Shown here: positions 51,607 through 61,030 of the stretch, in pieces
How positions within the stretch are numbered: the stretch's first letter is position 1
Layout of the letters: every line of letters starts with the position of its first letter
Notes under the pieces: generated by a model
The model's database searches: none
Told to the model about the DNA's origin: nothing
What the model saw: the letters and a program-made list of their open reading frames with translations, nothing else
Made by a program: the position numbers and the translations under genes
Origin: Paenibacillus algorifonticola
Lineage (GTDB): Bacteria; Bacillota; Bacilli; Paenibacillales; Paenibacillaceae
Assembly (NCBI RefSeq): GCF_000971975.1
Contig: NZ_LAQO01000034.1
Coordinates: forward strand, 1-64,000
DNA length: 64,000 nucleotides
Reading direction: 5' to 3'

Positions 51607-52923
51607 ATGAATAAGCTTCACCTTTTCACCAAAAAGAATGTTTGCATGCTTTTTATTTTCACCCTGCTGTTTACTAGCTTCGGCACAGTAACGGCACCGA
51701 AAGCCGAGGCAGCAGTAACGGCCAGCGGTTATGTTTATTACACGTCTGACAAAGACCTGTTCCGTATTAAAACAGATGGCACTGGTGCCGCTCTCATAAT
51801 GGAGGATTTCGACTTTCCCGGTACTGCTCTGAATCGTGGCGGCAAATATTTGTATTATTTGTCCTACAGCGGATCATCTACGCTGATGCGCCTGCCAATC
51901 GACGGCACAGCAACAGAAGATGAAGTATTTTATAACGATGTGCTGCATTATTCCATTGTGAATGGAACGCTTTACTACATGACAAGCGCTGGGAAAATCT
52001 ATTCCGTTTCTGCTAATGCTGCTGCTGTGTCAGAAGCAAAGCAAATCGCAGATAAAGCTGATACAGACTTTGAAGAATTCAAAATCATTGATGGAAAAAT
52101 CTACTACAACACCGTCCGTAATGGTCGTTCCACGTGGGTAGCCTCCAAAGCAGTTACAGGCGCAGGACAAGTGCAACATATTGCAGCCGGTGCCATCGAG
52201 CAGGATCATCATATCCAAACAACTGCTAATTCCGTCAATATTATTGTCAACACCAAGCCGGAAGAACAATTTTATTCGCTTGACTGCATTGTACTTTATA
52301 GCGTTCCTAAAAAAGGCGGCGCAGCCAAGGCCCTTAACTTAAACGCTCCAATTGATGCAAATGCTGCTTATTCCGGTATTTGGGCAACGAATACGTATTA
52401 CTTATTCAACAAGGACATTCGCCTTGATTCCGAAGGGCATTTCAACTATAACACTGGTAAAGGCTACCTTCTGAACACAAGCGGCAAAACCTTCTCCCTG
52501 CACAGCACAGGCGTCTATGATTTAGCCAATGTAGGCACAGACAAAGTGGCTTTTATTGATGCAGCGGACAAAGGTTATGTTGCAACGATAAAAAACAATA
52601 AAGTGATTAGCAAAAAAAATCTTAACATTTCTAAGCTTCATTCCGTATACAACATTATGTCGGGCGGAAAAATCGCTTCTACAATCTTTTTCGGCGACAA
52701 TGCCAGCTATTTGCTAAAATCGGATTTGTCGGTTCAAAAGATACCTGGATTGAACTGGGATTATATGGAGCTTAATGAAGGCGTTGATGGTATTTACTAC
52801 ATCAATGACGACTCCAAGGATGCTGGCTACGGACAGTTGTTCCACCTAAGCAGCGATGGTAAAACGGCATCCAAGCTTAGCGAGCAATCGATCGGCCGCG
52901 TTCTGCTTGTTGCCAAACAATAA
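51607..52923 (+). CDS. Secreted DUF5050-like beta-propeller protein
   Basis: 438 residues with a cleavable signal peptide (cleavage near AEA-AVTA, about residue 36). The mature part has repeated blades with YYT/YYL-type cores (VYYTSDKDLFRIKTDGTGAALI; YLYYLSYSGSSTLMRLPIDG; LYYMTSAGKIYSVSANA), as in DUF5050 proteins. The role is unknown, probably cell-surface or secreted. ATG with GGAAG upstream; a strong shared terminator follows. Confidence 0.82.
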   Translation: MNKLHLFTKKNVCMLFIFTLLFTSFGTVTAPKAEAAVTASGYVYYTSDKDLFRIKTDGTGAALIMEDFDFPGTALNRGGKYLYYLSYSGSSTLMRLPIDGTATEDEVFYNDVLHYSIVNGTLYYMTSAGKIYSVSANAAAVSEAKQIADKADTDFEEFKIIDGKIYYNTVRNGRSTWVASKAVTGAGQVQHIAAGAIEQDHHIQTTANSVNIIVNTKPEEQFYSLDCIVLYSVPKKGGAAKALNLNAPIDANAAYSGIWATNTYYLFNKDIRLDSEGHFNYNTGKGYLLNTSGKTFSLHSTGVYDLANVGTDKVAFIDAADKGYVATIKNNKVISKKNLNISKLHSVYNIMSGGKIASTIFFGDNASYLLKSDLSVQKIPGLNWDYMELNEGVDGIYYINDDSKDAGYGQLFHLSSDGKTASKLSEQSIGRVLLVAKQ

Positions 52924-52965
52924 GCTGCTGTTTTTTAGTTTTTATAAGTGAATCGACGTTATATT

Positions 52966-53004
52966 AAAAAGAGGAGCAGAATTTTTAAATCTGCTCCTCT
53001 TTTT
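52966..53004. terminator. Bidirectional terminator
   Basis: Perfect stem AAAAAGAGGAGCAGA / TCTGCTCCTCTTTTT between convergent genes. Confidence 0.9.
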
Positions 53005-53026
53005 CTATTATAAATTATCTGATTTT

Positions 53027-56000
53027 TTAACGTTTAATCTGCTCAAGAATTTGTGGATCTTTAATTTTCGTATCTTGGGCAAGCAGAACGATTTTGGATA
53101 AAATCTCTGCTGTCTTTGGATCTTCATCTATAAACGGCAGAAACAGCTTGCCGCGATGCTGAGAATGAACCGGAATAATAGCAACTGCACCAGAAGCCTG
53201 CTTATATACTATTCCACTGCCCAGATGAACGCTGTATTCACCTAATTGGCCTGCAATCAAAGCATGATTGCCTTCCAATCTTACATTGTCAATTTTGAGC
53301 AGTCGCAACGATTCGCGAACGATAGCTTGGCGAGTTTCAATCGTTGTCAGACTCGCCTCTGGATCTACTCCTCCTACATGCGCCACACTGACGACCAAAT
53401 CCACATCACGCATCACTTCAGAGAAAACAAGCGGCGGTACCTTTTCAATCTCAATCGGTTTATACGTATGACGGTCAAAGAAACGGACTGTTTCTATAGT
53501 CGGGCATTCGACATCCGATGGAGAAAACCAATCAGCAAGCGCATAAATGCTCGCAATGATATTTTCCTTGTAATAAACCTTCTGCAGTCCTTCTTCATAG
53601 CTTACCGTCCATAAGCGGCTCTTCAGCAAGCTAACGGTTTTGCGTGGCTGTACTTGGTGTCCGTCATATCTGCGGGATATCGCACCACTAGCCAGTTCAT
53701 CAGCATTTGGCATGTACAATTCACGGAATACTTGTTTGAACGGTTGCTTCAACTGCCTGTCAAACATATCCTTCTGGTACAAACTCCATTGTCCGCTATT
53801 GAACAAATGCAGAGGATGGGCAATAAACAGCTCGTCGCCTTCAGCCACTTCATACGATCCCTCATCTGCTCCAAGCAGCGCCCCGTTTTCAAAATAACCC
53901 AGCTTCCCATTTGCGCCAAATACCAATGTTCTAATTAAAGGCGCAATAACCGGATTTTTCGCGAGCTTGTTAATCTCTTCCTTAGTGAAAAGACTACCCG
54001 TTTCCATGGAGCGTTCAAGCTCCTTGCGCGCCCGCTTGTATTGATCGGAAAGCTCAGATTTAATTTGCTTAAGCGTCTCCATATATTCATGCTTTTTAAA
54101 AGCGGCCGGAACCGACTTAAGCTCCTTGTCTTTGCGGAGCAAACGGATTTCTGCTTTTCCTTCTTCGTCAATGATAAGCTGTACCGTCACATCCTCATCC
54201 AAAGCGACAGGATCAAAGTAATGCAGAAGCTCGTCGATTTTCCGTCCTTCCATATCCCAGGTTAAACGAACAACATCGTTATACCCTGCATTTCGGGCTA
54301 AGTTATCCAATGCAATTGAGCTTGTTTTTGACTCTGTAGCCCGACGCTGGGCTCCAAATGTTTTGCTTTCTTTAAGAAATTGCTGAATAAATTCATAACG
54401 CTCCAGTACATCACGCTGCTTGTCTTGCTCCAATGGAACTAGGCTATAACACAGCAAATGATCTTTATTGCGTTTATCTGCTACTGATTTTTTCAAATCT
54501 GCAAGCTTGAGCTTGCCCAGCACCGCATCAGCAAATAATTGAGAGCGTCTGTGATTGGAACCGGCCGAAATATATTTTGCGGACTGATAGAGTTGATCAA
54601 ACCGCGTCTCACCCAGTTCTTCATAGGCCGAATGGAACCAGTTCACATCGAATGCGCCATCGTTGAAGTCTTCCGGTAAAATTGGAGAGTAATGTGCTAC
54701 AATCGTTTCTTTTTCCCCCGAAAAGGTCTCATTAATATGAGCGTGGAAATACCAGGCTGCACTGCGCAGACCATCCCAGCCCAAATATTTTGCTATTATA
54801 TCAACCCACTGCGGTGCATACATCGCTGCTTCAAGCAGTCTAACCTCGCTAATTTTGCTACCTTGGAGCAGCTCTTTCAGCGTCTCCTCGTTCTCCCCTG
54901 CAGCAGGATGGCATACTTTAAGCATTTGGCTGAAAGATTCTTTCTTTGTCGTATCTTTGCCATAGCTATAAATGTAGCCTCGAACGAATGATTCTTTATC
55001 CAGCCCTGTCAAAATACGAAGGAAATAAGAAGTCCCTTGAATAAGCGAAATGCTTGTTGCGAGCTTCGTGACATCCGTCGGAAGATCACCGCGGTTAAGT
55101 TCAATTTCCAAGATTCGCTCGACAACCCGATTTTTAATAGCAGCGATTGCTGGGTATGAGTCTAAATCATGATTTTTGGGGCTAGTCATTTCCCCGATAT
55201 AGTTATTGCTGCGTGGTCTGGACATAAATAATCGAATAAGTTCATTTTCGGTCAGTATTTCCAAGCTATACGCCCTTGCAAAATCCTCGATTCCAAGTAA
55301 ATAACCATTGTAGTCCTGCAAAGCAAATAGCCAGTAATAAACTTCAAAATACGGTTTGAATGATTCATCGCTATGCAATTCAGATCTTTGCCAGCGCCGC
55401 CAGAAATTCGTCAATGCATTTAAAATACCTTGATTTTCATCCTCTTTGTCATGAGGGAAGCATTTAATAATTAAACGCAGCGCATGATTCGACTTGTCGA
55501 ACCGCTCCTGCTTATCACTATCTGAAATATAAGCGTCAATAATTTCATTGACCTGATTCCCATAATCCAAATTATTATAAATCGCTTGCATATCCACCAC
55601 TTTCTCCATTGGATAGATGGTTTCAATCAGCTCCTTGCCCCAAGACTCCAGCGCCTGAAAGTTGGATTCGTACATTTCCCACCTTTTCAATTGTCCCGTG
55701 CAGCAGCGATGCAAGAACTCCGCATGACGATAAAATTCCAGCTGCATTAACTCAAGCGGGCCAAAGCCGCTCGAATCCAAATATTTTCTCCATACTTCAG
55801 CAAGGGGATAACGTTCCAATACAGGTGTGTTATCTTCGGGATCATAGCGCCAGCTAGTTGTTGACAGCCTTGTCCCAAGAAGCACGGACTGTTTAGCCTC
55901 ATAATAATCTTGAATCTCATATTCATGCTCCCGATATTCATGAACAAGCTCCGATAACCCTTGTAGAAAATGCTGCATCTTGTCCACCGGCAACGTAAAA

Positions 56001-57964
56001 TATTGCTTTACTTCTTCCAAGGCTGACAACGGCATTGGTTCTATTTGTACAAGCCGATCAACTTTCTCAGGAAGGTTGTACAAGCCGAAGCCATTTGCTA
56101 AAGAATAGGTGGCCTCTTGCTTCAGCTTCGCTAGTAATAGCCGTTCCTTGTCTGTTGGCTCAGTAAGGACTTCTACCTGATCCTGGAGCTCAGCAAACAG
56201 CTTTGCATGCTGCTCGTCTTCCTTCATCTCAGTCAGCAATTCCAACGCAGCCAGACGCTGCAGTTCCACCCGACTTTGCAGCAGCTCCTTTGTTACAGCC
56301 TTAAGACTGGAAGCAGGCTGATTGAGCAGAAGTTCAATGGCGCCTTGGCGAAGCGCTCCTTTCTTAAGCTTTAGCAGAGCGGATATGGAAGACAGCTCCT
56401 CCTCATTCATTTGGAGCTTGGCAGCTTTACGAATCGCGATTTCGCGATTGCTTGTACTTTTATCTGAAAGGCTTGCAAACAAAAAGCCTCTCTGTGCTTT
56501 ATTTTCTGGCTCAGGAAGGAAATACTTTAACATCTCGCCCCGCATACTAGGGCTCAATGTATCTTTAATAGCTATCATTTCAGCAATCATTTCATTATCC
56601 ATATCATAAGCAATAAGATAGAGCATCTTTCCTACTATTTCATCGGCACGGAGCGTATAACTCATCCAATCAAATACACGGGAGTTTTTCGTTATTTCCT
56701 TTTCATTCATTCCGGAAAGCATCGTGGAAAATTTCGAAAAATGGTTCTGTCTCTCCGATTTCTCCTCAAGAAATGGTGTACTTGTATAAGTCAACGTATT
56801 ATCTCTGTCCATCTGCCATACATAGCTGTAACCATAGGCGTAGTTATCAAGAATCCAATATTGCAGCTCAGAATCTGTCTCATCAAGCCAATTTCTAGTA
56901 ATGGCAAAACGCATTGCCGTATTGGTGCTCTGTGCAAGAACATATTGAGCAACCACTTTACGATACGTATCTTGACTTCCCATTACATAAGCGATCTTTT
57001 CATACAAATCATTTTCCTCATGCACAGCTGTCGTCCACAAAGCCATAAATACCTCATTGACATTGTTGCTTTCCAGCCACTGCTCACATAGATCCTTATT
57101 ACTGAGGGACTGCACCACATAGCTGAGGCACTGCTTCGCAACTCGGGCATTCGCGGCCTCCAAATTCAGGCCTGTCCACACATCCAGCGCACGAATAACC
57201 GAGCTAAACCGGATTAAATTATTGTCCTCCACAATTTTCAGCATAAATATCATGGCCTCAATCGTGCCCGAGTCCATTTGCTCGACGATACTTTGTCTGA
57301 GGCCTTCTTGCAGACGGGCGGCAACAAGAAGCTCTCCCATCATTTGATAAGCCCGTTCACTATGGCTCAAAAATATACCGGAAATCATATGACGGGAAAG
57401 CAGTGCAGTGTTGTTGTCACCGTATATAATTTCTTTCAAATCCTCAAACGTTTCTTCGTTTTCTCTGTCAAGCTCATAAGCAATCATATCCGCCGCGGCA
57501 AGCATTAGGTGGTTGTAATCTGATAGAGAAGAATGATCAACTTTCGATAAATAATCTTTCACATTGAATTTCGCCGCCTGCATATACAAGAGGGAGATAC
57601 ATTTCTCCATCACTCTTTCTGTATGTACTTCTAAATTTGACGTACGGAATGGACGGCGCAAATAACCATTACTGTGTGGATACTCCACGCAATGGTTAAC
57701 AATATATCGGAACACGGCTGCATAAGGGTCGTCAAACAGCTTGTCCATAATACTAACAAGAGGATCGAACCATTTGCTGCTATCATCTGCTGCCATTTGC
57801 TTCAACCATTGCTTCAATTCTTTCTTCGCGTCACTATCCATATATCTCTGTCTAGCAGATTCGATCACTAGAATGCCAAGCTGGCGATAAGACTCATCCT
57901 TATCCAGGGTACCCGCTTTATCCAGCATCTTCTGAAAATATTCCTTATCCGCTTCCAACTCCAT
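53027..57964 (-). CDS. Giant DUF4132 domain protein
   Basis: 1645 residues, cytoplasmic. The C-terminal region (about 1200-1640) matches DUF4132-type proteins (the MolR/YehI group): LDNLARNAGYNDVVRLTWDMEGRKIDELL, then FKQVFRELYMPNADELASGAISRRYDGHQVQPRKTVSLLKSRLWTVSYEEG, and a final block on DVDLVVSVAHVGGVDPEAS. The N-terminal 1000 residues are helical and HEAT-like. The function of the family is unknown. Start ATG 57964 with GGAGG ten bases upstream. It follows the 139-residue gene 47 bp downstream and is divergent from the STM4015-4011-like cassette. Confidence 0.85.
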   Translation of the reverse strand: MELEADKEYFQKMLDKAGTLDKDESYRQLGILVIESARQRYMDSDAKKELKQWLKQMAADDSSKWFDPLVSIMDKLFDDPYAAVFRYIVNHCVEYPHSNGYLRRPFRTSNLEVHTERVMEKCISLLYMQAAKFNVKDYLSKVDHSSLSDYNHLMLAAADMIAYELDRENEETFEDLKEIIYGDNNTALLSRHMISGIFLSHSERAYQMMGELLVAARLQEGLRQSIVEQMDSGTIEAMIFMLKIVEDNNLIRFSSVIRALDVWTGLNLEAANARVAKQCLSYVVQSLSNKDLCEQWLESNNVNEVFMALWTTAVHEENDLYEKIAYVMGSQDTYRKVVAQYVLAQSTNTAMRFAITRNWLDETDSELQYWILDNYAYGYSYVWQMDRDNTLTYTSTPFLEEKSERQNHFSKFSTMLSGMNEKEITKNSRVFDWMSYTLRADEIVGKMLYLIAYDMDNEMIAEMIAIKDTLSPSMRGEMLKYFLPEPENKAQRGFLFASLSDKSTSNREIAIRKAAKLQMNEEELSSISALLKLKKGALRQGAIELLLNQPASSLKAVTKELLQSRVELQRLAALELLTEMKEDEQHAKLFAELQDQVEVLTEPTDKERLLLAKLKQEATYSLANGFGLYNLPEKVDRLVQIEPMPLSALEEVKQYFTLPVDKMQHFLQGLSELVHEYREHEYEIQDYYEAKQSVLLGTRLSTTSWRYDPEDNTPVLERYPLAEVWRKYLDSSGFGPLELMQLEFYRHAEFLHRCCTGQLKRWEMYESNFQALESWGKELIETIYPMEKVVDMQAIYNNLDYGNQVNEIIDAYISDSDKQERFDKSNHALRLIIKCFPHDKEDENQGILNALTNFWRRWQRSELHSDESFKPYFEVYYWLFALQDYNGYLLGIEDFARAYSLEILTENELIRLFMSRPRSNNYIGEMTSPKNHDLDSYPAIAAIKNRVVERILEIELNRGDLPTDVTKLATSISLIQGTSYFLRILTGLDKESFVRGYIYSYGKDTTKKESFSQMLKVCHPAAGENEETLKELLQGSKISEVRLLEAAMYAPQWVDIIAKYLGWDGLRSAAWYFHAHINETFSGEKETIVAHYSPILPEDFNDGAFDVNWFHSAYEELGETRFDQLYQSAKYISAGSNHRRSQLFADAVLGKLKLADLKKSVADKRNKDHLLCYSLVPLEQDKQRDVLERYEFIQQFLKESKTFGAQRRATESKTSSIALDNLARNAGYNDVVRLTWDMEGRKIDELLHYFDPVALDEDVTVQLIIDEEGKAEIRLLRKDKELKSVPAAFKKHEYMETLKQIKSELSDQYKRARKELERSMETGSLFTKEEINKLAKNPVIAPLIRTLVFGANGKLGYFENGALLGADEGSYEVAEGDELFIAHPLHLFNSGQWSLYQKDMFDRQLKQPFKQVFRELYMPNADELASGAISRRYDGHQVQPRKTVSLLKSRLWTVSYEEGLQKVYYKENIIASIYALADWFSPSDVECPTIETVRFFDRHTYKPIEIEKVPPLVFSEVMRDVDLVVSVAHVGGVDPEASLTTIETRQAIVRESLRLLKIDNVRLEGNHALIAGQLGEYSVHLGSGIVYKQASGAVAIIPVHSQHRGKLFLPFIDEDPKTAEILSKIVLLAQDTKIKDPQILEQIKR

Positions 57965-58011
57965 ATTGTAACAGCCTCCTGTTTATTAAAATAATATATG
58001 AACTAATTCGC

Positions 58012-58431
58012 CTACCACATTTTACCTGCCAGCATAGTAAAACGAATCAATGCGAGTTCGTCGCCATCCTGCATATGTAAAGGACTATCCAATTGTTCGA
58101 TTTCATCGCCATTAATAAATACCTTATATAGTCCATCTTCAAACGCCAGCATTGCGGTGCAAAGCGCTTCATCTATACTCGCCCTTTGCTCATTATATAT
58201 AGAGCCGAAACCGACCTTGCCCGTCTCGGCTTGCAGTTCCACATCACTTTGCGTCAAATAGGGCACAAGCGGAACATCCGTCTCCTTCTGATTGAATTTC
58301 TGAACATTTACAGTAACCAGATCCGTAATTAGTGCTTTCAACGTATCCGGTTTATTTGTAAGTGTCCACTCGAGACGATTTAAATAGCTTTTCTTCTTTC
58401 CCAGGCTCTTCACCGTTATGTACACAATCAT
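58012..58431 (-). CDS. Hypothetical protein upstream of the DUF4132 gene
   Basis: 139 residues, soluble. I recognise no family. It has a beta start (MIVYITVKSLGKKKSYLN), helices (DTLKALITDLVTVNVQKFNQ) and a strand-rich C-terminus (GLYKVFINGDEIEQLDSPLHMQDGDELALIRFTML), which looks like a small ubiquitin-like or SH3-type domain. GGAGGT is eight bases before the ATG. It forms a two-gene leftward unit with the giant DUF4132 gene. Confidence 0.75.
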   Translation of the reverse strand: MIVYITVKSLGKKKSYLNRLEWTLTNKPDTLKALITDLVTVNVQKFNQKETDVPLVPYLTQSDVELQAETGKVGFGSIYNEQRASIDEALCTAMLAFEDGLYKVFINGDEIEQLDSPLHMQDGDELALIRFTMLAGKMW

Positions 58432-58525
58432 GATCGACTACCTCCGGATACTTATAATGTCCCCTGACTACCATAATAGTACCATATTAAGGAAAGGGCG
58501 CCCTTCATGCCTTTAGGAGGAAATA

Positions 58526-58708
58526 ATGAAACTTTCTCTAAACAGCCAGGCCCTTTTACACTTAAAAATACGTGATATAGACTATTTACACCTATCGCAA
58601 ATGAATATCGCGATGTATAAACTTTTATTATTCCGTCTTCATGTATGTTTAATTGCTCCTAAATATTTACGGCTTGCCAAAAGAGAACATAGGTTCTATA
58701 ATTCATAA
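58526..58708 (+). CDS. Small ORF with strong ribosome binding site in the divergent gap
   Basis: 60 codons (MKLSLNSQALLHLKIRDIDY start). TTTAGGAGG lies six bases before the ATG, among the best sites in the window. The peptide is rich in Leu and basic residues and has no known homologue I can name. It lies 245 bp before the STM4015-like gene. It could be a peptide substrate, a regulator, or chance. The 522-bp gap 58432-58953 otherwise holds the inverted repeat and promoter listed below. Confidence 0.35.
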   Translation: MKLSLNSQALLHLKIRDIDYLHLSQMNIAMYKLLLFRLHVCLIAPKYLRLAKREHRFYNS

Positions 58709-58726
58709 TACAGGAACACATGTTCT
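58684..58726. repeat. Inverted repeat in the divergent gap
   Basis: AGAACATAGGTTC (58684-58696) and GAACACATGTTCT (58714-58726) are complementary at 11 of 13 positions with a 17-base loop. It may be an operator or hairpin; it overlaps the end of the small ORF. Confidence 0.45.
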
Positions 58727-58890
58727 TAGTCAATGAAATTCCAACGTCTTCCTTCCACTTTTGATGATTCAGAGTTGAAAATTCATGAATAAGAATGTTT
58801 GAGCATTCATTAGTATGGGTATAACCCTCTATTGGAAACTTTGCTTTCATGCTTCATTGTTTATTAATCATTTTCGGGAAGACAGCTGGA

Positions 58891-58920
58891 TTGACGTCGC
58901 TGAGCAGAGCATGTTATTTT
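58891..58920 (+). promoter_or_regulatory. Candidate promoter of the STM4015-4011-like cassette
   Basis: -35 TTGACG (58891-58896), 18-bp spacer, -10 TATTTT (58915-58920), 34 bp before the first gene. Confidence 0.5.
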
Positions 58921-58953
58921 AAATTTGACATGGAAACTTTTGGAGGGATATGA

Positions 58954-59796
58954 ATGATTGAGATTCGCTTATCCGTTGATTACGATGAATATGAAAATGG
59001 TGTTCGCATTTCCCAGCTTATTGACCAGCTCACTGAAAAACCGAACGCAGCTAACATTTCCGTGCTTACGATTGGTGATTGGGGACAAGCCTATGAGAAC
59101 GGACCTGATGATGCCATCGAATCACTCGTTAAACACAAGCATATTTTCACAGGGCTGAGCAGCCTCTTTCTTGGAGATATGGACTCGGAGGAATGTGAAG
59201 TATCCTGGATTAATCAGACGAACATCGCTCCACTGCTTGAAGCATACCCTAATCTTCGTTCCCTTACTGTTAAAGGAAGCACCAATTTAAGCTTTGAGCC
59301 CCTGCAGCATGCAGCGCTTCAAGAGCTGAAAATTATTTGCGGAGGATTGCCAAAAAGTGTAATCGAACAAATTGCAGGCTCCCAGCTTCCTGAGCTTCGC
59401 AGACTCGAGCTGTATCTTGGTGTAGATGATTATGGGTTTGATGCATCGCTGGAAGAAGTTCTGGCAGTCGCAAAACCTAATCTATTTCCAAAACTCACCT
59501 ATTTGGGCTTAAAAAATAGCGAGCTGCAGGATGAGATTGCAATTGCGATTGCTGACTCACCAATTGTCGACCAATTGGACACGCTTGATTTGTCTTACGG
59601 TACTCTAACCGACGTGGGTGCAGAAGCCCTCATAACGAGCGAGCGGGTGAAGAAGCTTAAACATTTGGATCTTAATTACCACTATATGAGCGATAAAATG
59701 GTCGAACGCTGGAAAGCGACTGGTCTTTCTGTTGACCTTAGCGATGGGCAAGATGCTGATGAGGATGACTGGCGCTATCCCTATATTACGGAATAA
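58954..59796 (+). CDS. STM4015 family LRR-like protein
   Basis: 280 residues. Leucine-rich-repeat segments occupy about 90-270 (LRSLTVKGSTNL, LRRLELYLGV, LTYLGLKNSEL, LDTLDLSYGTLTDVGAEAL, LKHLDLNYHYMSD), giving a ribonuclease-inhibitor-like curve that would bind a protein or peptide partner. The N-terminal 80 residues are a mixed domain. It matches the uncharacterised STM4015 family of Salmonella, which always accompanies STM4011-4014. GGAGGG precedes the ATG. Its TAA overlaps the next ATG (TAATG). Confidence 0.85.
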   Translation: MIEIRLSVDYDEYENGVRISQLIDQLTEKPNAANISVLTIGDWGQAYENGPDDAIESLVKHKHIFTGLSSLFLGDMDSEECEVSWINQTNIAPLLEAYPNLRSLTVKGSTNLSFEPLQHAALQELKIICGGLPKSVIEQIAGSQLPELRRLELYLGVDDYGFDASLEEVLAVAKPNLFPKLTYLGLKNSELQDEIAIAIADSPIVDQLDTLDLSYGTLTDVGAEALITSERVKKLKHLDLNYHYMSDKMVERWKATGLSVDLSDGQDADEDDWRYPYITE

Positions 59797-61004
59797 TGGC
59801 CGCTACAGCTTCAGTACAGCCCTATTTGTTAATTGGGAACCCGGGCAACAAACGTACGCTTGGCCTACAAGCTGCCAGGCAGAAGCTTGGGCTCCCCCCC
59901 GCCATCGTTCTTCCTTATTCGGATCTGCTGAATCGTTCTATCCATTTAGGTGAATCGATTCGGCAGGCGGCAACAAACTCACAGCCCCTTGAAGGAAAGC
60001 CCATTATTATCCGGCTGGAAGCTCCCGGAGAAAATCCGCTTGTGGAGCGTGAATTAATTGCTTGGGGAGCAGAATTTGAAGGCAGCAGAAAAGATTTAAC
60101 CAGCGGTTTATCCGTTACTGCGGCCAAAGCATTACGGCTGCCTGAAGAATATGGGCGCATCCTTTATCCAGGGCAATGGTACCGTGGCTATTGCCGCCTG
60201 CTCGCCGAGCTTCGTGAAGCTGCGCAGCAAAGTGATTCTCCTATCCGCTGGGTCAACGATCCGGCGGATGTTGCCGTTATGTTCGACAAGCGACGCTGTC
60301 AGCAGCTGCTTTCACAAAATGGTGTTCCCACACCTGCTATGCCGGCTCCTGCTGGCTCTATCCGAGATTATGAATCGCTTCTGGCCGCTGTTCAATCAAG
60401 CCGCATGAACCGCTTATTCATTAAGCTTGCTTATGGCTCCGGAGCCTCAGGCATTATCGCTTATCAGCGGCATCCTGTAACCGGCTCAGAAATTGCGATT
60501 ACAACGATTGGTGTAGAGCAACATAACGATGAACAGCTTTATTACAATTCGGGTAAATTGCAGCGTTATACCGATCATGCAACGATCCGTTTAATCATCG
60601 ACTGGCTATGCCGTGAGGGTGCTCAAATTGAGCGTTGGATTGAAAAGGACAGTATCGATGGAAGCAGCTACGATATTAGGCAGCTTGTCGTTAACGGCTC
60701 CCCTTGTCATGCCTTAGCAAGGCTAAGCCGCACACCAATTACGAATTTGCATTTGCGCAATGAGCGTCGTTTAATAACGGACGGCATGCTGTCAGCTATT
60801 TTGAAAGAGCAGGTAGAACATACCGCTGTTTCCGCACTTGCCGCTTTTAATGGTTCGACGGTTGCTGGAATTGATGTGCTTGTACAAAAAAAACGGGGCC
60901 TAACCTACATATGTGATGTTAATCCCTTCGGCGATTTACTGTATCATGCCGAGCATAAGGGAATGAATACTTACGAATGGCAAATGTCCCTTTTGCAGCA
61001 ATAA
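59796..61004 (+). CDS. STM4014 family ATP-grasp protein
   Basis: 402 residues. The C-terminal two thirds have an ATP-grasp fold: nucleotide-binding Lys in NRLFIKLAYGSGASGI (about 205-220), the RWIEKDSIDGSSYDIRQLVVNG strand block, and metal ligands in AGIDVLVQKKRGLTYICDVNPFGD (about 365-385). ATP-grasp enzymes join a carboxylate to an amine or similar group. The N-terminal part (LLIGNPGNKRTLGLQ) is Rossmann-like. It begins on the stop of the STM4015-like gene. The reaction is unknown. Confidence 0.85.
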   Translation: MAATASVQPYLLIGNPGNKRTLGLQAARQKLGLPPAIVLPYSDLLNRSIHLGESIRQAATNSQPLEGKPIIIRLEAPGENPLVERELIAWGAEFEGSRKDLTSGLSVTAAKALRLPEEYGRILYPGQWYRGYCRLLAELREAAQQSDSPIRWVNDPADVAVMFDKRRCQQLLSQNGVPTPAMPAPAGSIRDYESLLAAVQSSRMNRLFIKLAYGSGASGIIAYQRHPVTGSEIAITTIGVEQHNDEQLYYNSGKLQRYTDHATIRLIIDWLCREGAQIERWIEKDSIDGSSYDIRQLVVNGSPCHALARLSRTPITNLHLRNERRLITDGMLSAILKEQVEHTAVSALAAFNGSTVAGIDVLVQKKRGLTYICDVNPFGDLLYHAEHKGMNTYEWQMSLLQQ

Positions 61005-61030
61005 AAGCCTACGAAGAGAGGATGCTCAGG

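Noticed and set aside
58659..58850. 63-codon minus-strand ORF in the divergent gap
   Set aside because: No ribosome binding site, and it overlaps the inverted repeat; composition is not gene-like.
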